Assembly (NCBI RefSeq): GCF_032062135.1
Contig: NC_092863.1
Span: 22,083,719-22,147,718 of the forward strand
Direction of reading: 5' to 3'
Length of the DNA: 64,000 nucleotides
Source of the DNA: Pyxicephalus adspersus
Lineage: Eukaryota > Chordata > Amphibia > Anura > Pyxicephalidae
Position numbers and translations under genes: made by a program. Below are positions 48,661 through 59,643 of this stretch, in pieces. Positions within the stretch are counted from its first letter, which is position 1, and each line of letters starts with the position of its first letter. A model generated the notes under the pieces. That model worked only from the letters and a program-made list of their open reading frames with translations. It searched no databases and was not told the DNA's origin.

Positions 48661-48817
48661 AACTGAGAACTAAATCATAATGTAATTGAAAAATGGTTTA
48701 AGTAGTATATCCATATATATATATACAGTATATGTATATATATAAATCCATACATATATCCATATCCATATACTACTTTAACCATCTTTCAATTACATTA
48801 TGATCTAGTTCTCAGTT
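48661..48817. repeat. Near-perfect hairpin, about 55-bp arms
   Basis: Left arm AACTGAGAACTAAATCATAA... (48,661-48,720) is the reverse complement of 48,765-48,817, around an AT loop. Could be a tiny MITE or a cruciform-prone PLE segment. Confidence 0.75.
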
Positions 48818-48920
48818 TTCTAATTATTACTATCGAATAAATGTGGGACTTTGTGTATATACTCAATTGTTTTTCTGACGCTGTGGTTCTATTTTGTTTA
48901 TTATGATACAGGCAATATAG

Positions 48921-48972
48921 GTCTCTATTTCCCCTGAGAAAGCAAATATGCAAATTGCGTTGGGAATGAGAC
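48921..48972 (+). ncRNA. Hammerhead ribozyme-like motif
   Basis: Stem I: GTCTCTATTTCCC pairs with GGGAATGAGAC, with minor bulges. Core CTGAGAA (one off CUGANGA). A 2-bp stem II, GC/GC, with an AAATAT loop. AAAT where GAAA is expected. Then TGCG and TT at the cleavage position. The long stem I is the strongest part; the damaged core predicts low or no activity. It matches the expected 3' part of the PLE at 45,395. Confidence 0.5.
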
Positions 48973-49846
48973 TATAACCTAGAATGGAATATATGATCAA
49001 GATTGTAAGGTCTGTGTGTACTGGGCTTCAAAGATTTGTAAGAAGCCTAATACTTATGTATTGTGTACTATTTCAATGATTTCCTGTGCAATGACAAGAG
49101 TCATCATGTACCATACATAGAATTTGTTTATTGCTATTGCTTTTTTTGTTTAGAATAAAGTATTTTAAGTTTTAAAACAGTACAAGTTTGCCATAAAAAG
49201 CCGCTTACTTTCCCCCCTCTTCAGTAAAAATCCTAACTGGAATACAACTAAAAAAAAATCCTAAAAAATGCTCCTCCCTCTGTAGGTTGAAAAGTAGAAC
49301 ATTGGTACAGTTACAGAATCCCCTGAAAATATATAAGATCATCCATACCTTTAAAAGTTTTAAATAGGACTTCACAAACATTTCATTTCCTCAGGGATTT
49401 TTAGGACATGGTGGGTATACATATGTATATTTATGTTAGAACTTATACCTGTATTGTTAGAAAAGTATAACTATCTGCTATATATTTATTTTCCTGTTGT
49501 ATTTTTTTGTATCCTTTTGACTCAAGATCACAAAAAATTAATGCCAACTCCTATAGGATATCAGTAAGTACTTTTGGTATTATTAGAATAAACAAATCTG
49601 TCTATTTAAAAACAATCCAGAAAGTTATTTACACATAACTGCCATTTTCATGTACATGCCATTACCAACTTTACAGAGGACTCTAGGAGCTCCTAAATTG
49701 AACACTGAGAGATACCTGTAAACAGTATTTATGACCAGGACCCTCATTTTGAGTAGGATGTTCCTCAACTTATAACAGAGTCAAAAGTTTATCAGGCTCC
49801 TCACACCTATAAAAAGAACACACAAGAAATGGGTCTATATTTTACT
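48973..49846. other. PLXDC1 intron, unassigned
   Basis: AT-rich. The first 200 bp may be PLE 3' sequence. No exon seen. Confidence 0.45.
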
Positions 49847-49854
49847 GTCTAGAC

Positions 49855-49990
49855 CAGGGGTCAGCAACCTTTACTATCAAAAACCACACTAATGTACTGT
49901 TAGCTGTGGATAAATTAATTAAAGCAAGGGCTCCCTAGATCCTGAAAATAATTTCAAGGGTTCCCTCATGTTAAAGGTCAACAAAGGCTG
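49855..49990 (+). mobile_element. 136-bp hAT MITE with 8-bp TSD
   Basis: Starts CAGGGGTCAGCAACC and ends ...GGTCAACAAAGGCTG. Flanks gtctagac (49,847-49,854) and gtttagac (49,991-49,998) match at 7 of 8 bases. Confidence 0.75.
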
Positions 49991-49998
49991 GTTTAGAC

Positions 49999-50400
49999 AG
50001 TCCTATTTACTATGCTGCCAAATTTCCAGACCAGATGTTGAAAAGTACTAAAACTACTAAAACTATTAATTGCAATTAGAATATATAACTACTAGCTAAC
50101 CTAGCAAAAGTATCTATTAACAAGTCTGACTGAACTTGATCTGAGAAAAGAAGGTTGAAAATGGTTATTTTTGGTTTAAATTAATAGATTTCTTTACGTA
50201 ATTTAGTTATTCTTGGACAGCATGGGACTGGTCTGAATCCATTTTTTTTGTTTGGTTTAATTGAGCTGAGACTCCACAATGGGAAAAAAATTCCATAGTT
50301 TATAACTAAAACTAAATGCTGTGATTTCACTTAGGTAACGGTCACAAATTCTTTTTTCCTTTCTTACTAAGAAAACACTCCTGATTTGTAATATTGTTCT
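49999..50400. other. PLXDC1 intron
   Basis: AT-rich; nothing recognised. Confidence 0.4.
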
Positions 50401-51370
50401 TTAGTAGAAAAATATTATTATTATTAATAAACACGATTCATATTTTGCCAACATATTACGTAGCGCTGTACATTAAATAGGGGTAGCAAATGACAGACGG
50501 GTACAGAGAGTGACACAGAAGGAGGAGAGGACCCTTCCCAGAAGAGCTTACAATCTAGGAGGTGGGGGAAGTCTCACACAATAGGAGTGGAGATATGGAG
50601 TGGTGGAAAGTGGTGAGGGTTTTATAAGACAGAGGAAGACGGGTAGGCAAGTTGGAAAAGATGGGTTTTGAGTGCTCTTTTAAATGAGCAGAAGGTAGAA
50701 GCAAGCTGGGCGGCTCTAGAAAAGTCTTGCAGTCATGCATGTGAGGAGGTTATGAGTGAGGAAGTCATTAACAGGTCATTGGAGGAGGGAAGAGAGCGGC
50801 TAGGAGAGTATTTTTCTACCAGGTCAGAAAGTAAGTTAGACAAGAACTGTGGAGGGATTTGAAGGCAAAGCACAGGAGCTTGAATTTGATTCTCAGGTGA
50901 AATGGAAGCCAATGAAGAGAACTATAAAGAGATGCTGCAGAGAAGGAGCGGTGGGAAGGATGGATAAGTCTGGCTGCAGCATTCATAATAGATTGTAAAG
51001 GAGAGAGTCGGGTTAGTGCAATACCCGAGAGGAGGATGTTACAGTAGTTTAGACATGTACAAGGAATTTGGGGGGCTGTGGTGACAGGTAGGGGCTGATT
51101 TTTGAGATATTGCATAGGTGAAAGTGACAGGTCCTGGAAATGTTCTGAATTTGGGGGGTAAATGAGAGGGCAGAATCGAAGGTAGCGCCAAGACAAAGTG
51201 CCTCAGGAAAGGGACGAATGTCAGTGATGTTAACAGTTAGAAATATGTCGAGGGGAGATTTAGAATTTGAGAGAGGAATATGAGTTGTGTGTTTTTCAGG
51301 TTGAGTTTCAGAAATCTGTCAGACATCCATGATGATATTAATAAGAGCAAGCTGAATAGGACAAGACCGA
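50401..51370 (-). pseudogene. L2-like LINE, RT C-terminus and 3' end
   Basis: Minus strand reads NYCNILLSGIALTRLSPLQS, IMNAAARLIHPSHRS, SLHWLPFHLRIKFKLLCFAF, the conserved C-terminal RT region of L2. It ends in a 3' tail with GTTGGC..TATATAAA-like text and an ATT repeat at 50,400-50,430. The upstream RT is lost. Same clade as 31,979-33,176. Confidence 0.85.
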
Positions 51371-51439
51371 TCCAAAGAGTTGGGGAAACTCTAGAAAAGT
51401 CTTGCAGTCCTGCATGTGATGAGGTTATGAGTAGGGAAG

Positions 51440-51677
51440 TGATTATGGCTTAAAAAAGCCATAAAGAACAAGAAAAGGGCATTCCAAAATTTTAAAAATA
51501 AAGGATCACCCTTATCGTTTGAAAACTATAAAGAATATAACAAAAGATGTAAAAAGGAGATAAAATGTGCAAACCTTCAAAACGAAAGACAGATTTGCAA
51601 AGGAAAGTAGTGCAAACCCCAATTTAAAAAAAAAATATAATAATAGCAAAAAGATCTGATCTGAGCATGTAGGCTCA
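51440..51677 (+). pseudogene. CR1 linker fragment
   Basis: AFQNFKNKGSPLSFENYKEY-type text, then NKRCKKEIKCANLQNERQIC, matching 23,540-23,740. Short and broken. Confidence 0.7.
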
Positions 51678-52320
51678 TTAACCCCCCTAGCGGTAATCCC
51701 GAGTCACACTGGGGGTAACTTTAAGAGCCCCCCTTACCTTTGCCCCACGCTCCAGCGGCGATCCGATGGTCCTGGTGTGATGCTCGGGCGCCGGTCCGTT
51801 AGGGGGTGTGACCGGGCGGGAAATTTAAAGGCAGATTACTGAGTAATCTGCTTTTAAATACCACCCGGGTCTCAGCCACGTTGCTGCCCGCATCTCCAGA
51901 GAGATGCAATGCACAATGCAGGACTTCTGCATTGTGCTTCACATCTCACTGCAAATGCCAGCAGCAATAGCTGGCATCTGCAGTGAGTCACCCCCGGAAT
52001 TTGCTATTGCTGCTGGCATCTGCAGTGAGATGTGAAGCACAATGCAGAAGTCCTGCATTGTGCTTTGCATCTCTCTCGAGATGCGAGCAGCAGCAGCTCC
52101 AGCCTCTGTGTGCCTGTGTGAGGCAGGGCAGGGAAATCCCCACTCACATCACCCCGGAGGATGAGTCATCTTCCGGGTGATGTGAGTAGTGATGTATTGG
52201 GAGGTGTGTCTGGGAGGGAAATTTTAAAGCAGATTACAATGTAATCTGCTTTTAAATGGTTTTTACACTAACCTCACCTCATAAACGTCTAACCCCACTC
52301 TGGCATAATCCAGATTTTCC
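51678..52320. mobile_element. piggyBac-like element with large hairpin
   Basis: Begins at TTAA (51,678-51,681) followed by CCCCCCTAGCGG and AATCCCGAGTCACACTGGGG. Holds a near-perfect inverted repeat (51,891-51,970 against 52,003-52,084). It also has two AGATTAC..GTAATCTGCTTTTAAA blocks, also found at 4,800. No right TTAA recognised. Noncoding; family call tentative. Confidence 0.55.
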
Positions 52321-52324
52321 GCCG

Positions 52325-52740
52325 GGCCTATGTCCAGCTAACTTTTATTGGTGGGTTTTAGAAGGGTGAAAGATTTGTTAGATATTCGCGCAGTGTTCAC
52401 ATGGGAACATTTGGCCAGTAAATTTGAAATTCCTCCAACGGAACATTTCCGCTATAGACAATTGACCTCATAATACATAGATATTGGCTTATGATGAGTT
52501 ATTCTTGGGTATATTGCATTAATGATGTGTACCTTTTCTACTTCCTCTACCTTCCATTTCCCCCTTTCTTGTGGTTTTTTTCTTCTTTTTTGTTTATGTT
52601 TGTTGTTAAACTTTATTGTATATCTGGGACACATGATCTGATTACTCACTGTTCAAATTTGGTTTATTACTGCTTTGTTTTCTGTTATTGTTTCCTTTGG
52701 TTTGTTATGGTATATACTCATCTGAGTCCACTGTGTTTTC
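52325..52740 (+). mobile_element. L1/Tx1-like ORF2 C-terminal piece and 3' end
   Basis: VKDLLDIRAVFTWEHLASKF and EIPPTEHFRYRQL (52,368-52,455) match the L1 segment just before the CCHC region; then T-rich noncoding DNA. Confidence 0.6.
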
Positions 52741-52749
52741 CGTATTCAG

Positions 52750-54358
52750 TATACCTGGATGTGCAAGTCATATGGCTTCAAGAAAGACTGAAGTTGTCAA
52801 ACAAATTTACTCTCTTTTTATTAGGAAGTAAACAGGTACACAGTGGAGTAGCAGTTGATATAGTGTACTTGGACTTTGCTAAAGCATTTGACACTGTACC
52901 CCACAGATGGTTAATATGTAAGTTAGGGTCAGTAGGTTTGGAGAAGTCAATCTGTAAATGGATAGGGAACTGGCTTAAGGACCGCATCCAGAGAGTACCG
53001 ATTAATGATTCATACTCTGGATGGTCTATGGGGACTAGTGTTGTACCCCAGAGTTCAGTGTTGGGACTTTTACTGTTTAACATCATTATAAAGATATAGA
53101 GTTTGAGATTAAAAGTATGATTTCTGTGTTTGCAGATGACACCAAACTATGTAATGGAATTAGGTCCATACAGCATGTCTGTAATCTGCAAGCAGAGCTG
53201 GATGTACTGTTTGATTGGGCAGCCAAGTGGCAAATTACATTTGATATAGATAAATGTAAAGGTATGCACTTGGGGGCTAACAACATGCATGCTTCATACT
53301 GTCTAGGGCAGGGGTCGGCAACCTGCGGCTCGCGATGATTTAGATGTGAAGCTGCAGCACGTCGTCACTGTCTTCGGAAGCTCTCGAATGTCACGGGGAA
53401 GGGGTTGGGTGAAAAGCCAGGATGAGAGATAGAATAGCTTCCGACGGACTGAACTAAAGAGCTGCAGCTTCACATCTAAAGAGCCGCATGTGGCTCGTGA
53501 GCCGCAGGTTGCCGACCCCTGGTCTAGGGTAATACAGTTGGGGGGGTCAGAAATAGAAAAGGATCTGGGAGTTCTGGTAGATCATAGACTTAATAACAGC
53601 ATGCAATGTCAAGCTGGAAAATCAAAAGCTTGCAAAATACTTTCTTGTATCAAAAGAGGAAAAGACTGCAGAGATGGAGACATAATCCTGCCCCTGTGCA
53701 AAGCATTGGCCAGACCACATCTGGTAAATGCAGTCCAGTTTTGGGGACCAGTTCACAAAAAGGACATTGTGGAACTGGAGAGAGTGCAGAGAAGAGCAAC
53801 TAAACTACTAAAAGGAATGGAGGAGCTCAGCTATGAGGAGAAATTAGCTGAACTGAATCTTTTTTCTCTTCAGAAGAGACATTTAAGGGGGGATATGATC
53901 ACCCTGTATAAATATATAAATGGTCCATATAGAGAACTCTCTTCCTAATCATTCACTTTAAGATCATTACGAAGAACAAGAGGGCACTCTTTGGGTCTGG
54001 AGGAAAAGAAGTTTAAGCTCCGGATAAGGAAGAGATTCTTCAGTGTAAGGTCTGTGAAAATGTGGAATGGGCTCTCTTAGGAAGTAGTTTCAGCAACTAT
54101 TTGAAATTGCTTTAAAAAAAGCTGAATGTTTTTCTAGAAACATGGAATATAACTGGGTATTAAGGTTTTAAAGTAAAAATAACAGTGACTGTTGATCCTG
54201 GGAACATCCGATTGCCTCATGGAATCAGGAAGGAATTTTTTCCCCCTGTTGAAGCAAATTGTACCAGGGTTTTTTTTTTTTGCTTCCTTTGGAACAACTG
54301 TGTCCATAGAGTTTAATATCTACGATATGTTCATTTCCCTAGTGGTTGAACTTGATAG
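52750..54358 (+). pseudogene. CR1-like LINE, RT to 3' UTR
   Basis: VDIVYLDFAKAFDTVPHRWL (52,848-52,910), WIGNWLKDRIQRVPIND, SVLGLLLFN. Then FADDTKLCN (53,130), DIDKCKGMHLG. After the hAT MITE: EIEKDLGVLVDHRLN, ARPHLVNAVQFWGP, LERVQRRATKLLKGMEEL, LNLFSLQKRHLRGDMITLYK. The 3' UTR follows to GGTTGAACTTGATAG, cut off at 54,358 by a gypsy LTR. Lost 5' half; stops. Confidence 0.9.
53309..53521 (+). mobile_element. 213-bp hAT MITE with perfect 8-bp TSD
   Basis: Termini CAGGGGTCGGCAACCTGCGG and its inverted copy ...GGTTGCCGACCCCTG. Flanks gtctaggg at 53,301-53,308 and 53,522-53,529 are identical. It cuts the CR1 RT after HLGANNMHASYC(LG). Confidence 0.95.
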
Positions 54359-55071
54359 GGCCAAGGCGCAGAGTCTAAGCCGTAACCAGGTTTTCTCAAG
54401 AGCCTCTGATGGTGAGGATGTTGCGCTGCTGGTTACCACCAGGTTGCGGTCCATGGTCACACCAAGGTGGGCAAGCACGGTACCAAATCACCAAGCAGGA
54501 GGATATTCAAGGAAGCCGGGGTCGAGACAGGCAGCAAGCAAGAGAGGTCAGGTCACACACCAGGGGTCAATAGCCAGGGTATCCAGGAGACAGACAGCAA
54601 TAAAACAGGGGCCACAGTGGGCACAGGGGACACTGGAGACAATGGAAACAGCAGGAGGCACAGGAGAAGTAGGGATATTCACAGGCACACAGGAACACAG
54701 GAACAGCATAGGGAAGTTGGCTGGGAACCAACAGACTGGACAGCGAGGGGTTAACACAGGAGCTGGACACAGGAAACACTGGATTAAGCAGCACAGTACA
54801 GTACTAGTACAGGAACTAGTTCACAGAACTAAGGGCTCAGCACAATGGAGACACAAAGGAGACACAACTTGTTGCACGAACACAAAATGGAGTCTGAGAG
54901 CTAGCTAAATATCCAGGGCTGGTTAAGAGGCTATTTTCTGATTGGCCAGCGGCTTGGACAGAGTTGGTAAAGCTTGGAAACAGAGGCAGAGGCAGAGGCC
55001 TAGCCTCAGAACTGCCCACATGCGTAGGGGAGAGATGCCTGTGCTTTAGTGAGGAACAGAGAAGTGTGACA
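54359..55071 (-). mobile_element. Ty3/gypsy LTR, truncated
   Basis: Ends AAGTGTGACA (55,071), the complement of the TGTCACACTT start. The opposite end is cut at the CR1 junction. Aligns with the reverse complement of 604-1,245. No polypurine tract flanks it, unlike 13,009. The open frames here are LTR sequence, not genes. Confidence 0.75.
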
Positions 55072-55317
55072 GTAACCTTTTAGTAATACAGTTTAGGTCA
55101 ACCTGAAAGGGTGAGTGTTAATTTGATGGGAAAAAAAATGTAGACATTGGTACTACACTATTGAGTATATATGAACATATATGTTATATATATACTGTAT
55201 AAAGAGCTCATGGACATCTAGTGGTTTTTATTAGTTGTTAACTATGTGATTGACAACTGCTCATCTGAACTTAGCCTTATTTAGTATTCCACATCAAAAA
55301 CATCATAATTACATAGT
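55072..55317. other. Spacer
   Basis: AT-rich, TATATA-containing; no gene. Confidence 0.4.
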
Positions 55318-55540
55318 GGGCCTGATTTATTAAACCTCTCCAAGACTGGAGAAGATACACTTTCATCAGTAAAGCTGGGTGATCCAGCAAATCTGGAATG
55401 GATTTTTTTAAATTAATTTGCTATTTGCTAGCAAACGTTTTGAATCCTGGACCAGATCCATTCCAGGTTTGCTGGCTCACTTAGCTTCACTGATGAAAGT
55501 GTATCCTCTCCAGCTTTGGATAGTTTAACAAGTCAGGCCC
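55318..55540. repeat. Palindromic MITE
   Basis: GGGCCTGATTTATTAAACCT...and the inverse GGTTTAATAAATCAGGCCC-like end at 55,520-55,540. Inner blocks CACTTTCATCAGTAAAGCT and AGCTTCACTGATGAAAGTG are inverted copies. The whole element folds on itself. Confidence 0.75.
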
Positions 55541-56019
55541 AGTAAGTTAGTTTGCGAATAGACACAAGTTCAGTTGAACCACAAAGGAAATAAACATATT
55601 AGAAGAAAAGAAAAAACCCTTATAAAGCATGGTTAAATTTACTCAAACAAGGAAAATTCCTTACTGATTCCCTAAGGCAATCAGAAATTCTCTGTATCAA
55701 CAGTCATTGGTGTCATTCCTTTATAAATTTAGTACCTAGTTATGTTTTGCGTATCTAAAAATACAGGCAGCCTTTTCATAAAACAATTTATTGAATATAC
55801 TAAAACTAATTCCCTGAGGGAGTCTATTCTGCATTTTAACAGACCTTACTGTGAAGAATTCCTTCTGTACAGGGAGATGAAACTTCTTTTAACTGTGAAA
55901 TCTTCAACATTACAAGAACAAGTCAAGTTGAATGTGATCAACTGTTACTATATATCCAACATCCTTTTTGTGAACTGGTGCATATTCTAGATACTATCTG
56001 ACTAAAGCCTTGTACAGGA
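55541..56019. other. PLXDC1 intron or CR1-related DNA
   Basis: Possible CR1-related noncoding text near 55,780-55,880; not certain. Confidence 0.35.
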
Positions 56020-56260
56020 GCAGGGTTATGTCTCTGAAGTCACTTGACTTGCCACTTGGCTGCCCAATCAAACCATCCAGGTCTGCTTGTAAGTTAGAGA
56101 CATCTTGTAAGGACTTTTTACTATTACATAGTTCGGTGTCATCTGCAAACACAAACATTATACTTTTAATCCCAAACTCTGTATCATTTATAAATATAGT
56201 AGTAAAAATAATGAACCCTGTGGTGCAACAAAAATACCCCTAGACCTTTCAGAGTATGAA
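56020..56260 (-). pseudogene. CR1-like RT fragment
   Basis: Minus strand reads GFIIFTTIFINDTEFGIKSI, FVFADDTELCNS, LQDVSNLQADLDGLI, the CR1 FADD box region. Opposite orientation to the other CR1 copies. Confidence 0.75.
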
Positions 56261-56812
56261 ACAATACAATCTACTCTCTGTATCAGACCTTTTAGCCATT
56301 ATTCTATCAATTTACTTTATACATATTTACTATTAATTTACCTATATGTATTGTGTATACCTTAAAAGATATGCTTGAAATGTGTCCTACACTGTAATTG
56401 AGGATGTCATGGAGAAAAGCAGGTGCCATGGTAAAGCCAGGCTTTGAGGAGTGGTGACTTCTGAATATTGGCAGCTTCCACCAATGTCTGTATGACCACA
56501 GTATCCTTTAGCTTCCAGCAGAAAAGCAGAGGTGCAGACTAACCACTAAAATGGATTTGCCTTTGTACATAGCTTAAAAGAAACAGAAAGGCAGTTATTT
56601 TCCTTTTTTTGGACTTTTTTTAGTAATTAGCGTCTCTGCCATGCCAAGCTGTCAGGTTTAGCACCCACTCTCTGTCCCTGCCTGACAGAGCATGCAGCCA
56701 CATTTCCTGAGCAATGGCATACACACTGAAACATTCTTGGGAGAAAGAGGTCCTTAAATGGCCAGTGATCAGGCGCCAAGCACCTGGTGCAAAATAACAA
56801 AACCAATACTGC
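56261..56812. other. PLXDC1 intron, unassigned
   Basis: No gene or repeat family recognised. Confidence 0.4.
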
Positions 56813-56815
56813 TTA

Positions 56816-57230
56816 AGCTGCGTACACACTTCCAATTTTTATCGTTCAAAACGAACGACGAACGATCGATTGGGCAAAAATCGTTCGTAAAAAAAGTAAC
56901 CAACGACGCCGACGAACGAGGAAAGTCGTTGGAAATGAACGACCGGACCCGCGGATCGGATTGGACGACGATCGTTGACCATCGTTCGTGTGTTCGATCG
57001 TTCATTGATCGTCCATGGTCTGAGCATGCGTGATGAACGAACGTTCCTGTGGTGCACGTAATTTCCTGTATCGTTCAAACGATCGCATCTATTGTGTGTA
57101 CAATATCTAGGAACGATCGTGTCGTTATCTGTATGTACAGGATCGGTGCTATACGATCGTTCGCAGATATCGTGCAGGATCGTTCGTCGTTCGTTTACCA
57201 ACGATAATAATTGGAAGTGTGTACGTAGCT
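56816..57230. mobile_element. PIF/Harbinger-like MITE with TTA TSD
   Basis: Starts AGCTGCGTACACAC and ends GTGTGTACGTAGCT (13 of 14 bases inverted match), flanked by TTA at 56,813-56,815 and 57,231-57,233. Internally packed with AACGATCGTT/TCGTTCGT words. Noncoding. Confidence 0.8.
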
Positions 57231-57233
57231 TTA

Positions 57234-58431
57234 GGCTAAAGTATGCCTAGTGTGTCTGCTGCCATTACTGTCCCTTGCCTAATTATTGACACTGCCTTTT
57301 CTGTCACCTGCCCTTCTGCTTGATCATCGACACTGCCTTGTCAGAAGCCTTGTTCTTCTGCTTGATTACCAATGTTGTCTTGCGTGGCACCTGCACCACC
57401 TTGTCTACTAACTGCCAAGACCTTCCGCCTGAAAACTGACAGTGTGAGTCATTTTGGATTTTTGACCTTGCTGCAAAGAGTCTGGTAATCATTAGGATTA
57501 CTGGCCCATCATGCTTTGAAGGAAACCAGGCATTGCTTAGATTTTGTGCCCCAGGAGATCCTATTTTACTAGTTGGGGATCATAAAAAATCTTAATCAAA
57601 AGAACAGAGAGAGTACTCCACCTGGCATTTTAACACATTACATTTAAAACTATTTAACATAACTTATTGATACCAAATTAAGAGAAGAGTCTTCAAAAGT
57701 CCTGCAGGCAGCAGTATCCTGTATCTATTTTACATCCTTCATAGACATATAGTAGACATATTTATGCAGCACTCCCACACTACTTTATTTGGTGTCAGTG
57801 TCCGTTTAAATGTCTTTATTAATCTTGAAGCTGTTAAGGTTATGTGATAGCTGGTGAGCTCTGTGTGTGTTCCTTTTGTTTTAGACTTTCAGATTCCCAA
57901 ATCCTTATATGGAGATGCAACCTACAAAAGCACTTTAGGATATCTAATATGTTGACTGGTTTTGTTTTAAACCCCCTCCTATTTATGGATACCAATGAAC
58001 GGCCAATATACCGATGAACGGTTTGCATACCAGAACTGCTAAAATATAAACCAGTCTTAAATTAAACTGTGGTAACTACTCTAACCTGAAAACACAAACA
58101 TGTCTAGTTCCAAGACATGTCAGTGGATGTCAATTAAATATAAACCTAGAATCTTGTTTTAATGGAATTTTGAGGGCCATAAATTTTGAGAATACATGGT
58201 ACGGTAGTCAAATACACTAGGTACTGTATTAAAGTAGATACCTAAAGATTTGAGTGGGTGATTAAGCTAACCTGCATCTAATAATGATTCAAATCGAAAC
58301 TGTACTAGCTTTTCCTTTGTGCTAAGTTTGACATAGGAAAAATAAAATATATAAAAAGAAATAGAAGAGCATTATTATTCTCCATATTTTGACATTCCAC
58401 GAGATCTTAGCAACTGTGTTATCTGTTACAG
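57234..58431. other. PLXDC1 intron
   Basis: 57,240-57,540 is CT-rich with repeated ctgcctt/cttctgcttgat text. Ends with acceptor tgttatctgttacag. The exon missing from the gene model was not found here. Confidence 0.5.
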
Positions 58432-58531
58432 ATTCCTCTGCCGGTACAAGATATCAGTCCTGCCCAGCATCCCGTTAAGGCAGGTCTTTCTGAAGCATTC
58501 GTGGTTCTTCATCCCTTGTCGGGAGCTTCAG
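58432..58531 (+). CDS. PLXDC1: PLXDC1 exon (C-terminal nidogen-like part)
   Basis: 100 bases, phase 0 to phase 1, acceptor atctgttacag and donor gtgagc. Encodes IPLPVQDISPAQHPVKAG, then LSEAFVVLHPLSGAS. From the family, the corresponding stretch of PLXDC1 or 2 is IP..V..ISS..HPVK.GLSDAF. AFVVLH resembles PLXDC2 (AFVVVH), while SPAQHPVK resembles PLXDC1 (SSSQHPVK). It follows a TFQA..DGRIVFAYKE-type segment not found upstream. The cysteine-rich PSI domain, transmembrane helix and tail should lie beyond 64,000. Confidence 0.87.
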
Positions 58532-58639
58532 GTGAGCAAAATTATATAAAAAATTTGAACCATGGCTTTGAACTTGGTAGAACTTAGAGTTTATCTCCAA
58601 AATGTTTTGCTTTGTTCTGTATAGAGTGGGGAAGAGTAA

Positions 58640-58966
58640 AGCTGCTTACACACATGCAAATATTGTCCTTGGAAAGGATCTTTCACGATCCTTTCCAACG
58701 ACAAAGGACTGCACGATGCATGAAGGAGCGCTGTACAGCACCATTCTGCTCTATGGAGAGGAGAGGGGGAGAACGACGGAGTGGCACCCCGCTGCACGCT
58801 CTTATCCTTCCCTTGCATAAGGATCGTTTGTCACCCATCGCCCATGGATCCCCCAGGACGGTCGTTCAGACGATGGATGACAGGAGCTGTACACACGCCA
58901 GATTCTCGTTCAATATTGGCCCTGAATCGATTATCGGCGAGAACCATTAGACGTGTGTGTGTAGCT
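58640..58966. mobile_element. PIF/Harbinger-like MITE, second family member
   Basis: Starts AGCTGCTTACACAC after TAA, ends GTGTGTGTGTAGCT before TTA. Same ends as 56,816 but a different interior with AAAGGATC/GATCCTTT hairpin near 58,672-58,700. Confidence 0.7.
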
Positions 58967-59299
58967 TTAGTCTTTATTGTTGTTTCCCCACTAAAGATAT
59001 TCATCTTTTTTTTGGGACTAATACATTTTTAAAATATATAACCAATGGTGATAACATCTAAAGTGGGAAATTCCATAACTTCAGGAGATTTCTGGTTATG
59101 TCTCTAGAACAGGAAGTGAGGGTAGCAGTACAGCGCTACACAGACAGGAAAAAAAAGGTTTTTTACTTTCGTTGCACTGAAAAGGTTTTAGCTTTACATA
59201 TATTTTAACATAAAGTCGTGGCTATACATGCCTATTAGGAATCAATAAGAAAAGTATCATTCTCATACTGCCTGAAAGCTAAACTAAGTAATGGTTCTG
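58967..59299. other. PLXDC1 intron
   Basis: AT-rich; nothing recognised. Confidence 0.4.
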
Positions 59300-59643
59300 A
59301 TAATTCACATAAGTGTGTAGAAATACAATACATGCATACACAAAAAGGGGTTTTCCCTGCAGTATAAAAAAAGTGCTAATCTCATGCATGCGCAGTTGTT
59401 TTTTCTACATTTACGGGAGGAAACATCACCTGATCTTACACCTGAGCACTGCGAGACAGGATGACGTAAGCAGAACCCAGAAGAAGAGGAAAATGGTGGC
59501 AGCTGGCTCTTCCCCTGTGCTGGGACGAAGAACGAATCTGAGACAACGCAGGAACAAATCTAGTCCAATGCAGGGGGTTCGAGGGCTCTGCAGGAATTAA
59601 GGTAAGTGTGATTTTTTATTTTCCTGACAATTTTGCTTTAAGT
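59300..59643. mobile_element. MITE related to 43,797-44,106
   Basis: Shares the block aattaaggtaagtgtgat and the end TTTTGCTTTAAGT. Left end unclear. Confidence 0.5.

Noticed and set aside
54192..54908. 238-codon open frame
   Set aside because: It straddles the CR1 3' UTR and a gypsy LTR; chance frame, not a gene.
56758..57033. Open frames on both strands of the palindromic region
   Set aside because: Produced by the self-complementary ACGATCGTT words of a MITE; no protein family.
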